Part shown: positions 11,214 through 21,947 of the stretch, piece by piece
Position numbering within the stretch: position 1 is the first letter of the stretch
Layout of the letters: each line of letters starts with the position of its first letter
NCBI RefSeq assembly: GCF_022539505.1
Contig: NC_061508.1
Location: forward strand, 96,761,276-96,825,275
Direction of reading: 5' to 3'
Length of the DNA: 64,000 nt
Source of the DNA: Lolium rigidum
Taxonomy: Eukaryota > Streptophyta > Magnoliopsida > Poales > Poaceae
The notes under the pieces: model-generated
Databases searched by the model: none
The model's input: the letters and a program-made list of their open reading frames with translations, nothing else
What the model was told of the DNA's origin: nothing
Program-made: the position numbers and the translations under genes

Positions 11214-12725
11214 TGATGACCCACAAGTATAGGGGTGTATCGCGAGTATCTTCGATAAGTAAGAATGTCGATCCCAACGAGGAGCGAAGGTGTTGACAAG
11301 CAGTTTCGATGAAGGATTTACTCGTAAATGCTCACGGACAAGTATTCGGGGGTTTTGATGTAACAGATGAATAAAGTACGAGTAAGTAAAGTGCGAGAGT
11401 AACAATTGCAGCGAGTGGCCCAATCCTTTTTAGCACAAAGGACAAGCCGGTTTGTTTACTTATAATGACCAAACGTTCTCGAGGACACACGGGATTTTAG
11501 TCTAGTGCTTTCGCTACATACGGCTAATTAATCTTCATTGTTTTGATAAGTGTTGTGTGGGTGAACCTATGCTAATGTACCGCCCTTCCTAGGACTAATA
11601 CATACTTGTGATTATACCCCTTGCAAGCATCCGCAACTACAAGAAAGTAATTAAGATAAATCTAACCACAGACCTTAAACTACGAGATCCTGCGATCCCT
11701 CCCGCATCGATATACCAACGGGGCTCAGGTTTCGTCACTCCGGCAACCCCGCAATTGGCAAACGAGTACAAGATGCATTCCCCTAGGCCCATAAAGGTGA
11801 AGTGTCGTGTAGTCGACGTTCACACGACACCACTAGAAGAATAACACCACAACTTAAATATCATAACATTGAATACTACTCAACCATACTTCACTACTAA
11901 CATTTGGACTTCACCCATGTCCTCAAGAACTAAACGAACTACTCACGAGACATCATATGGAACATGATCAGAGGTAATATGATAATGAATAACAATCTGA
12001 ACATAAACCTTGGTTCAACGGTTTCACTCAATAGCATCAATAACAAGTAGAAATCAACACCGGGAGAGTTTCCCCTATCAAACAATCAAGATCAAACCCA
12101 AATTGCTACATCGGTGACGAGGTGCAGCGGTGGAGACGGCGGTGATGATGATGAAGATGATGGTGATGGTGATGGAGATGATGTCCAGCTCGATGGCGGT
12201 GACGATGGCGTCGATTTCCCCCTCCGGGAGGGAATTTCCCCGGCGAGATCTCAGCCCTGCCGGAGAGCTCTTTCTCTCCGGTGTTCTCCGCCCCGCAGTG
12301 GCGGCTGTGGCTCTTCGCGACGTACCCCTCCGGCTTAGGTTTTCGGGACGAAGGAGTACGCGAAGAAAAGGAGGCGAGAGGGGGCCGTGGGCCCCCTCCT
12401 CACGAGGCGGTGCGGCCGGGCGGGGCCCGCGCCGGCCTGTGAGGGGGGCCCATGGCGGCCCTCCTCAGCTCCCCCTTCCGGCTCCCTTCGTCATCCGGAA
12501 AAATAGGAGTTCTCGTGTAATTCCCGTCAATTGTTGATCTTCCGAAATATTGCGTTCGACGATGCTTTTTCCAGCGAGAATCCTCGGCTCCGGTGCGCTA
12601 TCCTCCAATAATCATGAATCATGCAAAATAGATGAAATAACATAAGTATTATCTCCAAATATGAAATATATCAATGAATAACAGCAAATTATGATATAAA
12701 ATAGTGATGCAAATTGGACGTATCA
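11214..12725 (-). repeat. 5' LTR of the Gypsy element
   Basis: On the minus strand it runs from TGATACGTCCAATTTGCATC to TACTTGTGGGTCATCA, giving TG...CA ends and 1,512 bp. It includes a GAT-rich microsatellite (about 12,140-12,185) and a GC-rich block (12,360-12,490). The sequence just outside (12,726 onward, CGGAG) would be the target duplication; its partner is outside the window. Confidence 0.82.
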
Positions 12726-12738
12726 CGGAGCGGCGCAA

Positions 12739-13137
12739 ATGGAACCGGTCGGAGGGCGCGCGCAAGCGCAGCGCCCGCCGGTGGACGATCTGGGGGCTCA
12801 CGCCCCCAGGGAAGCTCGCCAGGTACGCAACGCCGGCGAGGGCTCCTCGTCCAGCCAGTCAAGCCGCGCACCGCGGCTCCCCGTCGCGGACCGCATCGAC
12901 GACGATGACCTCGTCCCCGCGCGGTCGCCCACCTTCTCCGCCGGGGACTATGTCCACGGCAACGACGAGGAGGACGCCATCCTCGCACAGACCAAGGCCA
13001 TCAGCGCGGCGGAGGCTCGCCAGCGTTTCCGCCGGGAGGAGGCGGAAGCCGCCCGCCTCGTCCGTGAATACGAGGCGGCCCGCCGGGAGGCCCGCGTCAA
13101 GCTCGAAATAGTCGAGCTTGACGCCGATGACGCGTGA
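12739..13137 (+). pseudogene. Hypothetical protein fragment next to Gypsy LTR
   Basis: A GC-rich 132-codon frame ending at 13,137, very different in composition from its neighbours. The C-terminal 80 residues look like real protein: RIDDDDLVPARSPTFSAGDY, then an acidic patch GNDEEDAI, then a charged helix probably forming a coiled coil (ARQRFRREEAEAARLVREYE) and an acidic end EIVELDADDA. A second frame (from about 12,704) gives WTIWGLTPPGKLARY, which also looks protein-like, so one frameshift near 12,840 may separate two parts of one frame. The frame is open upstream to the Gypsy LTR end at 12,725, so the N-terminus may have been removed by that insertion. I do not recognise a function; similar small frames recur in cereal genomes and may be repeat-derived. 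Confidence 0.45.
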
Positions 13138-13534
13138 AGCTCATCTTCGACAGCGTCGACACCATCTTCCGCCGACACGCTGCGCCACCACCGGCACCGC
13201 CGCGCGCGTAGGCCACTTTATAGGCCGCATTTTGCTTAGCTTAAGTAGCGCTCGCCGGTGTACCAGTACTATAGGTTTAATTTTACGAACAATGTATGTT
13301 TTGATGCTCAATCGGAGCATCAATTTGATGTCGAACTATGATCATCGCCGAATTTACCCGCGCCCATTCAAATTCCGCTTTTCAGTTCCATTTTTACGGT
13401 TTCTAATCTGCGCCACTGCCAAATTCGAACGAACTATCGTTTTCGGAAGACTGAAAACCACTTTTTCAGTTTGCTCTTTTTCGGGCTCTGTTAGGTACTG
13501 AGGGCCCGAGGCAACTTGCATTTAATAAAAATCT
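13138..13534. other. No gene seen
   Basis: Begins as a possible 3' untranslated region of the frame ending at 13,137 (ATGTATGTTTTGATGCTC), then unassigned sequence with no motif I can name. Confidence 0.4.
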
Positions 13535-13933
13535 TTGCATACAGATCTAGAGATAATTTGGTTGAAGCAAATTGATACAACAAAACTAGAAATTAATAAA
13601 CACCATAGTAGAAGACCCAATGACGAGGACATCCCATCTATTGATACAACCGCTGTACCTACAGCCACACAAATACAAGGACCAATCACTCGAGATCGTG
13701 CCAAACAACTTAACTATCAGGTACTTTCGTTTCTTCGAACTATTCCTCATATACATGAGAATATGATGCTGCCTAAATCAGATATGTTTGTTACTCTTAG
13801 GAATGATGGACCTAGCATGGATGAGGATGATAAGCATTGGAGCATGATCACACATGGAGGAGATGGCAGCAAGCATTGGAGGATTGAAGAGTACGCCGCA
13901 AGTGGAGATTTCAGAACTTTGAAGCCACCATAA
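13535..13933 (+). pseudogene. Gypsy polyprotein C-terminal end
   Basis: A 132-codon stretch with GPITRDRAKQLNYQVLSFL followed by MFVTLRNDGPSMDEDDKHW. This is the extreme C-terminus, after the integrase, of a group of plant Gypsy polyproteins in which an ITRARAKQLNYQV-like phrase precedes the stop. It ends just before a possible LTR at 13,999. The rest of the polyprotein is not upstream; an integrase fragment of the same type lies downstream instead (14,450-14,924). Confidence 0.65.
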
Positions 13934-13998
13934 GAAGAGATGAAGACCTGGATGAAATATAGAGTTTTCCACTTCATAATTTTGTCCATAGCATAATA

Positions 13999-14404
13999 TG
14001 GTGTTGCGTCACCTTTAGTCAGCCACTTTTTAGAGTCCGTATTGAAAGGGAAAAGGCCTTCTAGGGTTTGGTTCGGCCACCATACGTATGGCTGGCTGAA
14101 ATCCCACCTTTTCCTCCTTTAAATACCCCTATAGCCGTCACGTTTAGACTCGAATTTTGATTAGACTAAAAGTTAGCCATTGCTGCAACTCTCGCGTACT
14201 TCTTTTGAGGCCAGCGCCCAGAACAAGACCGACTATTTGGAATCCCACCTTTTCAATAAAGCTTTCATCTATATCCGCAATATTCTGATTGCATCATTAG
14301 TTCTTACTTGTTCTCGATTTCAGGTAGGAATTAAGACCCTCGCTGGTCAGGCTGATCGTGCATCCGCAAGATCAGTAACTCCCGGAGATTGTCAAGGGAT
14401 TGCA
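13999..14404 (+). repeat. Possible short Gypsy LTR
   Basis: Lies just downstream of the polyprotein end, where a 3' LTR belongs. It starts TGGTGTTGCGTC and could end ATTGCA at 14,404 (about 406 bp). A TATA-like TTTAAATACCCC lies at about 14,118. It is followed by TTGGCGCAC, weakly like a tRNA-Asp primer site. No second copy is in the window, so the ends are guesses. Confidence 0.35.
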
Positions 14405-14449
14405 TTGGCGCACGAGCTTTGCACGTGTAGTCGGATCATCAAGCACGAA

Positions 14450-14924
14450 CTCCACCAACAAATTGCTTTTTAGTACTACATATCATCCCCAAACTGATGG
14501 ACAAACGGAAGTAGTAAATAGAACATTGTCTACTATGCTGCGGGCTATTTTGAAGAAGAACTTAAAGTTGTGGGAAGAATGTTTACCTCATATTGAATTT
14601 GCTTACAATCGTTCGCTGCATTCTACCACTATGATGTGCCTTTTTGAGATTGTGTATGGTTTTGTACCACGTGCACCTATTGATTTGTTGCCTTTACCAT
14701 CTTCGATGCAAAATAATTTGGATGTTACAGACCGTGCTGAATTGATACTAAAATTGCATGAGACTACTAAAGATAACATAGAACGCATGAATGCTAAATA
14801 TAAAATTGCTGGGGATAGAGGAAGAAATCATGTTGTGTTTGATGTTGGTGATCTTGTTTGGTTGCATTTGCGCAAAGATCGTTTCCTGAATTGCGCAAAG
14901 AGCGTCATCCTTGACAGCGTGTAG
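14450..14924 (+). pseudogene. Gypsy integrase C-terminal part
   Basis: Contains the integrase core and following block: KLLFSTTYHPQTDGQTEVVN (the conserved YHPQTDGQTE with the last catalytic Glu region), TLSTMLRAIL, LWEECLPHIEFAYN, FEIVYGFVPRAPIDLLPLP and VGDLVWLHLRKDRF. A single-base loss then shifts the frame at about 14,883, and the similarity stops at about 14,920. The zinc-binding N-terminus and the first two catalytic Asp residues are missing. It belongs with the C-terminal piece at 13,535-13,933 by family, but the two are in the wrong order. Confidence 0.8.
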
Positions 14925-15360
14925 GGGAGGGCACAATCGTCGGGGCGCTGGATGCACCCCCGACCAAAACGAACCACGACCCATAATCTATACGCGGACC
15001 GATCCAAACGGACAGATACGGACTGCTTGGATCGTTGTTTTGAGCGCCACATTAAAGATGCCCTAAAAGTGCTACACGGATGCATGCCTGGTAGATTTCT
15101 ATTTTCTTGAAAGAGTGAAAGACTGTCCTTCGCTGCTAACCGGAACAAAGAAACATGCAAATGCGCGATACGATTTGGGCAGGTGGCCCAATGAGCACAA
15201 GGCGCCAAAAACCAGAGTTATTCTGGTCACGGGGCTTGATAGGCTGATACGGGTTCGCCTATACCCTGCCTGCGTGCGTGAGCAACACACGCACGCATGG
15301 TTCCCTCCCTCGCGTTCGTGTTGGGGTGGCCCAGCCGCACATCTTCTGCGTTTTTTCTAT
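14925..15360. other. No gene seen
   Basis: Unassigned, moderately GC-rich. Short open frames on both strands have no recognisable domain. A CACGCACGCATG-type stretch lies near 15,287. Confidence 0.5.
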
Positions 15361-15690
15361 TCATTTCTTTAAAAAAAATTAGATTTGAAACCTTTCGGAT
15401 TATAAAAAATGTATGTTGAAAAGGTTCAAATTTGAATAAATTGTTCAAATTAGAAATTTGTTCAGATGTTTAATATGTTCAAAATTTAAAATTTTCTCAA
15501 ATTTGAAAATTGCTCCAATTCAAAATTTGCTCGAATTTTGAATTTGCACCAAGCTCGAATTCAAAAAATATTTTTAAAACTGAAAAGGAAAAACCGAAGA
15601 AGCGGAAAACGAAAAAAAAAAACCCGACAGAAAACCGTCCAAACCAAAGAAGAACCAAAGAAAAAACGAAAAGCGAGAAAACGAACTAAT
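15361..15690. repeat. Low-complexity TTCAAATTTGAA-rich and A-rich tract
   Basis: 15,370-15,560 is made of degenerate units around TTCAAATTTGAA and AAATTTG; 15,570-15,690 is an A/G-rich tract with runs such as GAAAAAAAAAACCCG. This texture, followed by GGGCCATGGCCC, is common at the ends of degenerate DNA transposons in cereals, but I see no clear terminal repeat. Confidence 0.5.
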
Positions 15691-17643
15691 GGGCCATGGC
15701 CCGCTGGCTCTCCCGCGCGGGCGGGTGTTAATCCGCCCCGCAGCTGGGCGGGAAATAGGTTTTTCCGGCTGATACGATCACGCATAAGGCCTCAGCTTGG
15801 GCCGGCCGGGACCATCTTGGAAGCTCTACCTACGTAGGCTTTGTCCCCACTGCAATCCACAACGGGCTACATCCATGGCCCAACACCCATCAGTAATACT
15901 GCTAAGATTCTAGAACCGCATTTTGCTGGAATCCACAGGGGATATCCTGGTTTCATAGCACAGCAAACACTCACAAGACCTTGTTCGGTTAATCTCCACC
16001 TTTAAGTAAATTGAAGTATAGGGAGAGATTTTGATTTAGATGGGATCTAGTACCCCCTCAGAAACACCACAAACCGGAGGATTTTATTGAAACGTAACAA
16101 GCCCTAATTGGGACACACACGAAAAACTCCATGCAGCAGGTTTTTATCTGACGACCTAGAAGTTGCTCAGCTGATCAAGGTCCCAACTCACAAGGAAGCC
16201 ACTACTGTTGGCCATGGTCCATGGACCTAGCTAGCTAGGGCGGTGAGTCATCAGACAAGCCCTCCAATACCACTGTGTGCTTGGTGAGCCAGCCGAAGGA
16301 GACACCCTACCAACAACCCAGCAGCCTCTGCACGCCCTTTCAGCTTCGTCTCTGCTCCTAACTCCAAATGCAATGAGTAGGCTCGTACTGCAAATCGGAG
16401 CAACCACCTCCGGTAGACAGACCAGACCAGTGCGTGGACCACGGCGTACGTACGTCTGCTACTGCTAGGTGGCGTGCTCACTGTCGCCGGCGCGCCCACC
16501 GCCGTGCTGGGCCTCTCCGGCCGGCCGGCAGACAAGTCTAACGGTATCCCGACCACCGACTCCAGCTCGTTAGGCAGGCCCAGTACGTGTCTCATTTAGT
16601 TCTCCCAGGCTCGTTTGGTTCGATCGGTCTCTCTGCACAGTAATTCAGGTTAATTAGCTGGTGATGATAGTCCTTGGTTCAGCTTGAAATCAATGACGAG
16701 AACGACTGACAGCAACCGAGTTCTAAAGGACGGTTTGAACTTTCTTCGGAGCTTCCTTTTTAGCAACCGGATTCTATCTACTCTTTATCCAGAAGCCTGT
16801 TCACGTCTTGTGATCGACCAGAGGCGATTGGCTAGGCTGGCGATCGAGCGGGTACAACCTGTTTGCATCCGGAGATCGGTCGCAACTCGCAATTAATCCA
16901 AGTAATCATGGCTTCGTGCCAATAACAGAAGGGGAAAAGATCTCCAGATGCGGCAGTGGAGGGAAGACATTGTAGCTATCGGACACGAGGCACCATCATG
17001 AAAAGTCGGACTGGATAATCTTTGAAGTTCATACTAGTAGTTTGAACTGCTTATTACTGCCTTGCCGGCTGCTGCAAATGTGAGTCGTTTCAGACAGCGG
17101 CGCCGGCACCTGATGATCGAGCTAGCTAACGCCGCTAAGGCCGCGAAATCAGCAGCTCCACCAATGCCATACGGTCTCATCCACCATTTCTGGCTCCCGT
17201 TTTCTCCCCAAGAACCGGGACGACGACTGTCTTTCTATGATCCTATCCGATCTTCCATGGATAAGATGACCGGCGTGCAATCCGGCATGGACATGCATAT
17301 GCATGGTTGGCCATGGCAGCCAGGGGAAACCACAACCACCGAAATGTTGGCCTTGCAAGGAACTACACTAGTTGGCACGCACCAAAACCACGATCAAAAA
17401 AGAAGAGGGTTAACGCTGTGCTTCGTTAGAGGGATGTAAGAAAATCTCGAGACTCGTGAATGACTTGACTCGTTTTATTTTAGTTTGACTCATGATCGAT
17501 TCAAAAATAATAAAGCTGAGTATAATTGTGTTATGTAGCTCGATTGAAAAATTACTTGATCTCAAGACAACACTAACTCGTTCGATAGCTCGAAAAAGTA
17601 TATAATTACATGTATAGTTATGTTATATATTTAAATTAAATGG
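15691..17643. other. No gene seen
   Basis: About 2 kb without a coding region I can support. It has short runs of CTAGCTAGC (16,225), CGTACGTACG (16,445) and GGCCGGCCGG (16,518). The frame at 17,062-17,439 has no recognisable domain and biased composition. Possibly flanking DNA of a lost gene. Confidence 0.5.
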
Positions 17644-17775
17644 TACTCCCTCCATCTATAAAAAGATTTTGAAGATTATCTAAATGTAGATATATCTATA
17701 TACTAAAGAGTGTCTAGATACATTTAAACTTAGATAAACTCGCGACATCCTTTTATAGATAGCGGTAGGACTACA
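17644..17775. mobile_element. Stowaway-type MITE, degenerate
   Basis: Left end TACTCCCTCCATCTATAAAA; right end CTTTTATAGATAGCGGTAGG, an imperfect inverted copy. About 130 bp, TA-flanked at the left, AT-rich inside. The right end has lost the clean GGAGGGAGTA form. Confidence 0.65.
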
Positions 17776-18246
17776 ATTTATCTTTTTTTTTGTTATGCGT
17801 AGAGTTTCTTTTCCATACCATCGAGGAGATTTAACAAAGGAAATATGGAAGGATAATTTATTGCTTTTATATGTTCTAGATTGGAATTTTCATAAAATAA
17901 AAAAAAGCCATGTTGCCCACCGCTTTCCTATACGCCGATGGCCATTTTTTGGGCTGTCGGCATACTGGGTCAGATGCCTAAGGCTAGTAGAAACCCGTCA
18001 GCAAAGAAAAGCTGTTGGCACACTTCCTTCTATATATATGCAATAAAATATTGAAAAGATAATTGTGTTACATTGCTCAAAACTAGTCCAAGATCGACTC
18101 GAGATAGTTTGTCAGAGGTGAGTATAAACCAGATTTTATGGCTAAACATTTAACTCGACGCAGTTTGACCTTGCTTGGATTTTAGTTTGAGCTGATTTGA
18201 GCCTAGTCTAACTCGCTCAAGCTCGACTTGTTTGCAACCCTTTAAG
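17776..18246. other. No gene seen
   Basis: AT-rich, unassigned sequence between two MITEs. Confidence 0.45.
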
Positions 18247-18332
18247 TACTTCTTCTGGTTCTTTTTAATTAACTTGAATTTAGTACAAAGTTGTACCATA
18301 TTCGAATCAAGTAAAAGAGACTGGAGGGAGTA
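18247..18332. mobile_element. Stowaway-type MITE, short
   Basis: Left end TACTTCTTCTGGTTCTTTTT; right end AAAAGAGACTGGAGGGAGTA, which are inverted copies with mismatches. 86 bp, ends in TA on both sides. Confidence 0.6.
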
Positions 18333-19504
18333 GATGGTAAACCAGTTAAGACACCAAGCCAACCTCATGCACGGGCATCAAATGCCCTTAGTTGCTGTGG
18401 ACCAGATCTACAAAGCGTTAATATCTTCTTGCACTTTCGAGCGATCCTGCCATCATCCCAATTGGGAGTTAGCTGTGGCACCGCGGGATCCCACCGGATT
18501 GTCTTACCTCGCATCGGGCAAAGCGGGTACGTACACTGCGCGCGCTGCCAGGGAGGGGCCGGAATCGGGTCCGACGGCGACCGCCGACCTACCGTCTAAA
18601 TTCGGACTCAATCATTGCGGCGCGTAATCATTGTTACCCCGATCGGTCGATCTATCTATCCGCTTCTCTTCCGTCTCCGATCGGTTGATCCGGTTCTTCG
18701 TCTTCTCCATTTGAACTGAGCGGAAATTGGCGCTGCATTTGGTTTTCCTTTCTTTCGGATTTGATTGTTCCGATCCGATCCGGCAACCAAGCAATCAACC
18801 CGATCATCAATCATGCATGCGAGGACGCCATGATGGGGCGCGCGCGTGGGTTCGATTCAATTCCTGATTGATCATCAACCATCGATCGGTGCATGGATCG
18901 ATCAGAACCAGGTGGAGGAACGAGGGCCATGCCCTCGGATCGAGCTTCGGCTCGCTTGCTACAGCATCCGGCCGCTTGCCGGTGCATGCACGGATCAACT
19001 GAATGATCGTTTTGAAATCATCTGCCGCGCGCTGCCGTCTATCCGATCGCCGTCGCCGTCGCCGTTTTCAGTCGGAACCGATCGGGCGTACGTCGTCCGC
19101 GCGCGAGAACGACGCCGACGACGACGCGCCGGAAACCCTTCTCCAGGCAGCCGAGAAGCGAGTTGTCGAGCGATTAGCGGACGGAGGTTTCATGCAATTA
19201 AGATTGGTTGCCCATTAATCCGTGGGAAGAAAAAGTTTACTGCGTGGCGTGGTGCACGCGCGCACCGCACGAGGACGGGAGGGTATGCCGCCTGGTGGAC
19301 CATGCGAAGACTGTAGTAGGACGTACAGATGCAAGGTCCGATCCAGCTCGGCGAGATGTACCTTGTGCTTGACCTGATGGAGCGCAGGAAGGATCGAAAG
19401 GAGAGCATGTGATGCTTGTGCGGATTCGAGTGGCGGTGCGTGTACCGCAGATGCACGCCAGCCAGGAATTAACACACCGACTTTAGACTGTCCCTTTTCC
19501 AAAA
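18333..19504. other. No gene seen; promoter-like composition
   Basis: Rich in CGATCGATC, TCCGATCCG and GCATGCATG palindromic runs and pyrimidine stretches (18,655-18,720), as in grass 5' flanking regions. No reading frame has a recognisable domain. The frame at 18,846-19,316 is Arg-rich from GC bias and I do not support it as a gene. Confidence 0.4.
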
Positions 19505-19789
19505 TACTCCCTCCGTCTCTTAAGTTCAGACAAAGTTAAGATAAGTTTTATGAGATTTAGAGAGTAATACTAGAAGTTCTACGTTTGTCCTAGTCAAACT
19601 ATCTTAACTTTGATCAGGTTTGTCAACATCTACCACACCAAGTTACTTTTGTTCGCTAGATTCACCGTACAATATATTTTCATAATATATAGATTTAACG
19701 TTGCATATATAATAGTAACACAGTTTAAAGTCACACATTTGACTTATGAAAAATCTAGAACTTCAGTTATTCTAAAAATGGAGCGAGTA
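19505..19789. mobile_element. Stowaway-type MITE, 285 bp
   Basis: Left end TACTCCCTCCGTCTCTTAAG; right end TTCTAAAAATGGAGCGAGTA. Terminal inverted repeats of about 28 bases with several mismatches, TA at both ends, AT-rich interior. Confidence 0.8.
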
Positions 19790-20159
19790 TGGGTAAAGTA
19801 CCTCTTGGTCTTCCATGCTCCTCTTGGCTACCGAAAAAGTATCTACAACGACACAACAGTGAAATCTCGGCGAAAGCTTGTCTAGGAGTTTGAAAATACT
19901 ATTAGTTTTTTTTTTATAAAAAAGATGCCCTAGACAGAGCTCATTTTGACAATACAAAAAATGTGAAGCTCAGCCTCATATTCATCTATACCAATATAAA
20001 AAAGCACAGAGGGGGCAGAACCAACGGAACACGGCCATCAGATACACATCTAACGCTCCAAATCTTCACCATAATTAGCGCTAAAACACCCTAGGCTGAC
20101 AACTCCCCACCACTAAATCAGCCTAGGCTGACAACTCTCCGCTAATCACCCGGCCCTAA
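19790..20159. other. No gene seen
   Basis: AT-rich sequence with a T-run/A-run foldback (about 19,905-19,925) and a direct repeat of CCTAGGCTGACAACTC near 20,090 and 20,123. Confidence 0.45.
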
Positions 20160-20525
20160 TCCCTCAAACAACGCCGCCGCACCGTCGCTCAGGCCGACGT
20201 CGTCCATCACCTACAGCGCCGCCCGTCCCATCGCCCGCCGCACGTCCCGTCGCCCGCCGTCGCCCGTCGCCCGCCGTCGCCCGTCGCCCGTCGCCCATAG
20301 CCCGCCGCACGTCGCCCGTCGTCCCTCACAATCGCGGACGCCGCCGCACGTCTGCCTCCGCCCGTCGCCCGTCGCCCGTAGCCCGCCGCACGTCGCCAGC
20401 GTCGTCCCTCACAATCGCCGGACTCCTCGCCCTTGGGGTAGTTGCCGAAGTTGTTGGTGAAGGGCCAGGGGGGTTGGCCAGCAGCTACTCCAAGATCATC
20501 GAAATCCTCCTCGATCACGGTACGT
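20160..20525. repeat. GC-rich minisatellite beside a possible exon
   Basis: 20,216-20,430 is built from CGCCCGTCGCCCGCCGT-like units. A longer block (GTAGCCCGCCGCACGTCGCC then GTCGTCCCTCACAATCGC) occurs twice, about 90 bp apart. To the right (20,430-20,518) the minus strand reads VIEEDFDDLGVAAG then FTNNFGNYPKGEES, which looks more like real protein than the rest but matches nothing I can name. The plus strand has a GGTACGTAA splice-donor-like site at 20,519. Either strand could be a broken exon; I give no function. Confidence 0.4.
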
Positions 20526-21947
20526 AACTTGCCGTTGTATGTTGTATAGCTGTTTGTGCTGCATCGCTTCTACAACAATTTTGGTCTGAATTTGTGTACC
20601 CAAGTGCTGAAGACCATGATATTGCTCCTTGCAAATGTTGGTCCTTAATAATTCATTCTTTTCAGATTTCAATATTTGAAGCGATCTTCAGAGACTACAG
20701 AAGTTCATTCTTTGCAGAGTTCAATATTTGTAGTTCCTTAATAGTTCATTCTTTGCAGATGTACTAAATTGTACCTTTGTACCCAACTATACCAAACGAT
20801 CTTGAGATTCAGAGATTACAGAAGCTACACATCATTTTTCCTGTGTCGTTCAGGTAATTAGAGCCATCCGTGACTTTTAATAATTTTAGTGATTTATGTA
20901 AAAGAACTCAGAATTGACCATCAGACAGGAACACGTGATTGTTTTGTGGTGGAAATATGTTCAACTGGAAGATCCAAATACTTAAAACGATATGGAGCCT
21001 GCCACAAGCGAGGTGTCACCTCTGTAGTATGCATCACATATAGGGTATGGCTTCGCCAATTATGAATGCATAAAGTTTACTATCATCACTTGCATCGTCT
21101 ATTGATAGTGCCGCTTTATATTTTCTGAAAATATAAGACAATGCTTACATTTTCGGAAGAATGCCTTCACCATGGAGGCTTGTGGAAAGGTCAGTTTACA
21201 CCATTGATTTTTGAAACTTTGTACTACCCGATTTGGGACCATTGCATTGCTATATTCCCTAGAGTTACAGTGCATAGCCTCATACACACCAGGGCCAAGC
21301 AATTGGATTAATGATCAGCTGGATTAAGCTATATAACTGTCCAATCATTTCCTTTTGATTTTACCAGAACATAAGCATTTATCTTACTACTGGTATATCT
21401 CCTCCCCCTTCCTTCCTTTTCTTTCTGTTGGATAAACATTAGAGTATGACACATATCTGGTTGTCATCCATATATATTTTTACAGGAAGTTATGGGAACA
21501 TATTAGTGGAACTGTGCAAAATTCTCCCACTGACAAAACTACCCCAAAACTACCCCAGAAACCAAACCATGGTGACAGGTAGGCTCCTTACTAACAGAAG
21601 GACATGCATTCTTTATGAATCTTTCTCACTTGGTGAAATTCAAGTGAGAAAGATATGTCTTTGTAGGTTAAACAAAATCTTAAAATGTCCTTCCATTTGA
21701 CTGTACCAAGTACCCCAGAAGTTCGAATATCTGGGACTCCTTAACCTGCAGAGTCACCTTCTGTTGAGGTACCAACACAAATGTTGCACAAGGTCAGAAC
21801 TCAGATCAGAGAGTTCTGATCTACCACGGAATCTTATTTGTATGTTTATGCTACACCACTTAGGAGTTTGATGATGATAGTTCGGTGCAAGACTCTTTTA
21901 GGTAACTGGAAGAAATAGATCATATACAATACCATATTTGTAAGTAC
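20526..21947. other. No gene seen
   Basis: AT-rich and non-repetitive. There are repeated phrases around CAATATTTG and TTCATTCTTT (20,655-20,760), and no supported frame. Could be intron or flanking DNA of a degraded gene. Confidence 0.4.

Larger units (their letters stand above)
7817..12725 (-). mobile_element. Gypsy LTR retrotransposon, 3' part cut off
   Basis: Minus-strand element with 5' LTR (11,214-12,725), a tRNA-Asp-type primer site (11,186-11,202), gag starting near 11,100, then protease, reverse transcriptase and the start of RNase H. It is cut at 7,817 by the Copia LTR. The rest of RNase H, the integrase and the 3' LTR must lie left of the window if they still exist. Frames are broken at several points, so it is not functional as written. 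The order PR-RT-RH and the motifs place it in Ty3/Gypsy. Confidence 0.88.

Noticed and set aside
12114..12338. Asp-rich frame (GDGGDDDEDDGDGDGDD) in the Gypsy LTR.
   Set aside because: It is a translated GAT-type microsatellite inside an LTR.
18846..19316. A 156-codon plus-strand frame.
   Set aside because: Arg/Ser-rich composition from GC-rich DNA, no domain, and overlapping open frames on the other strand.
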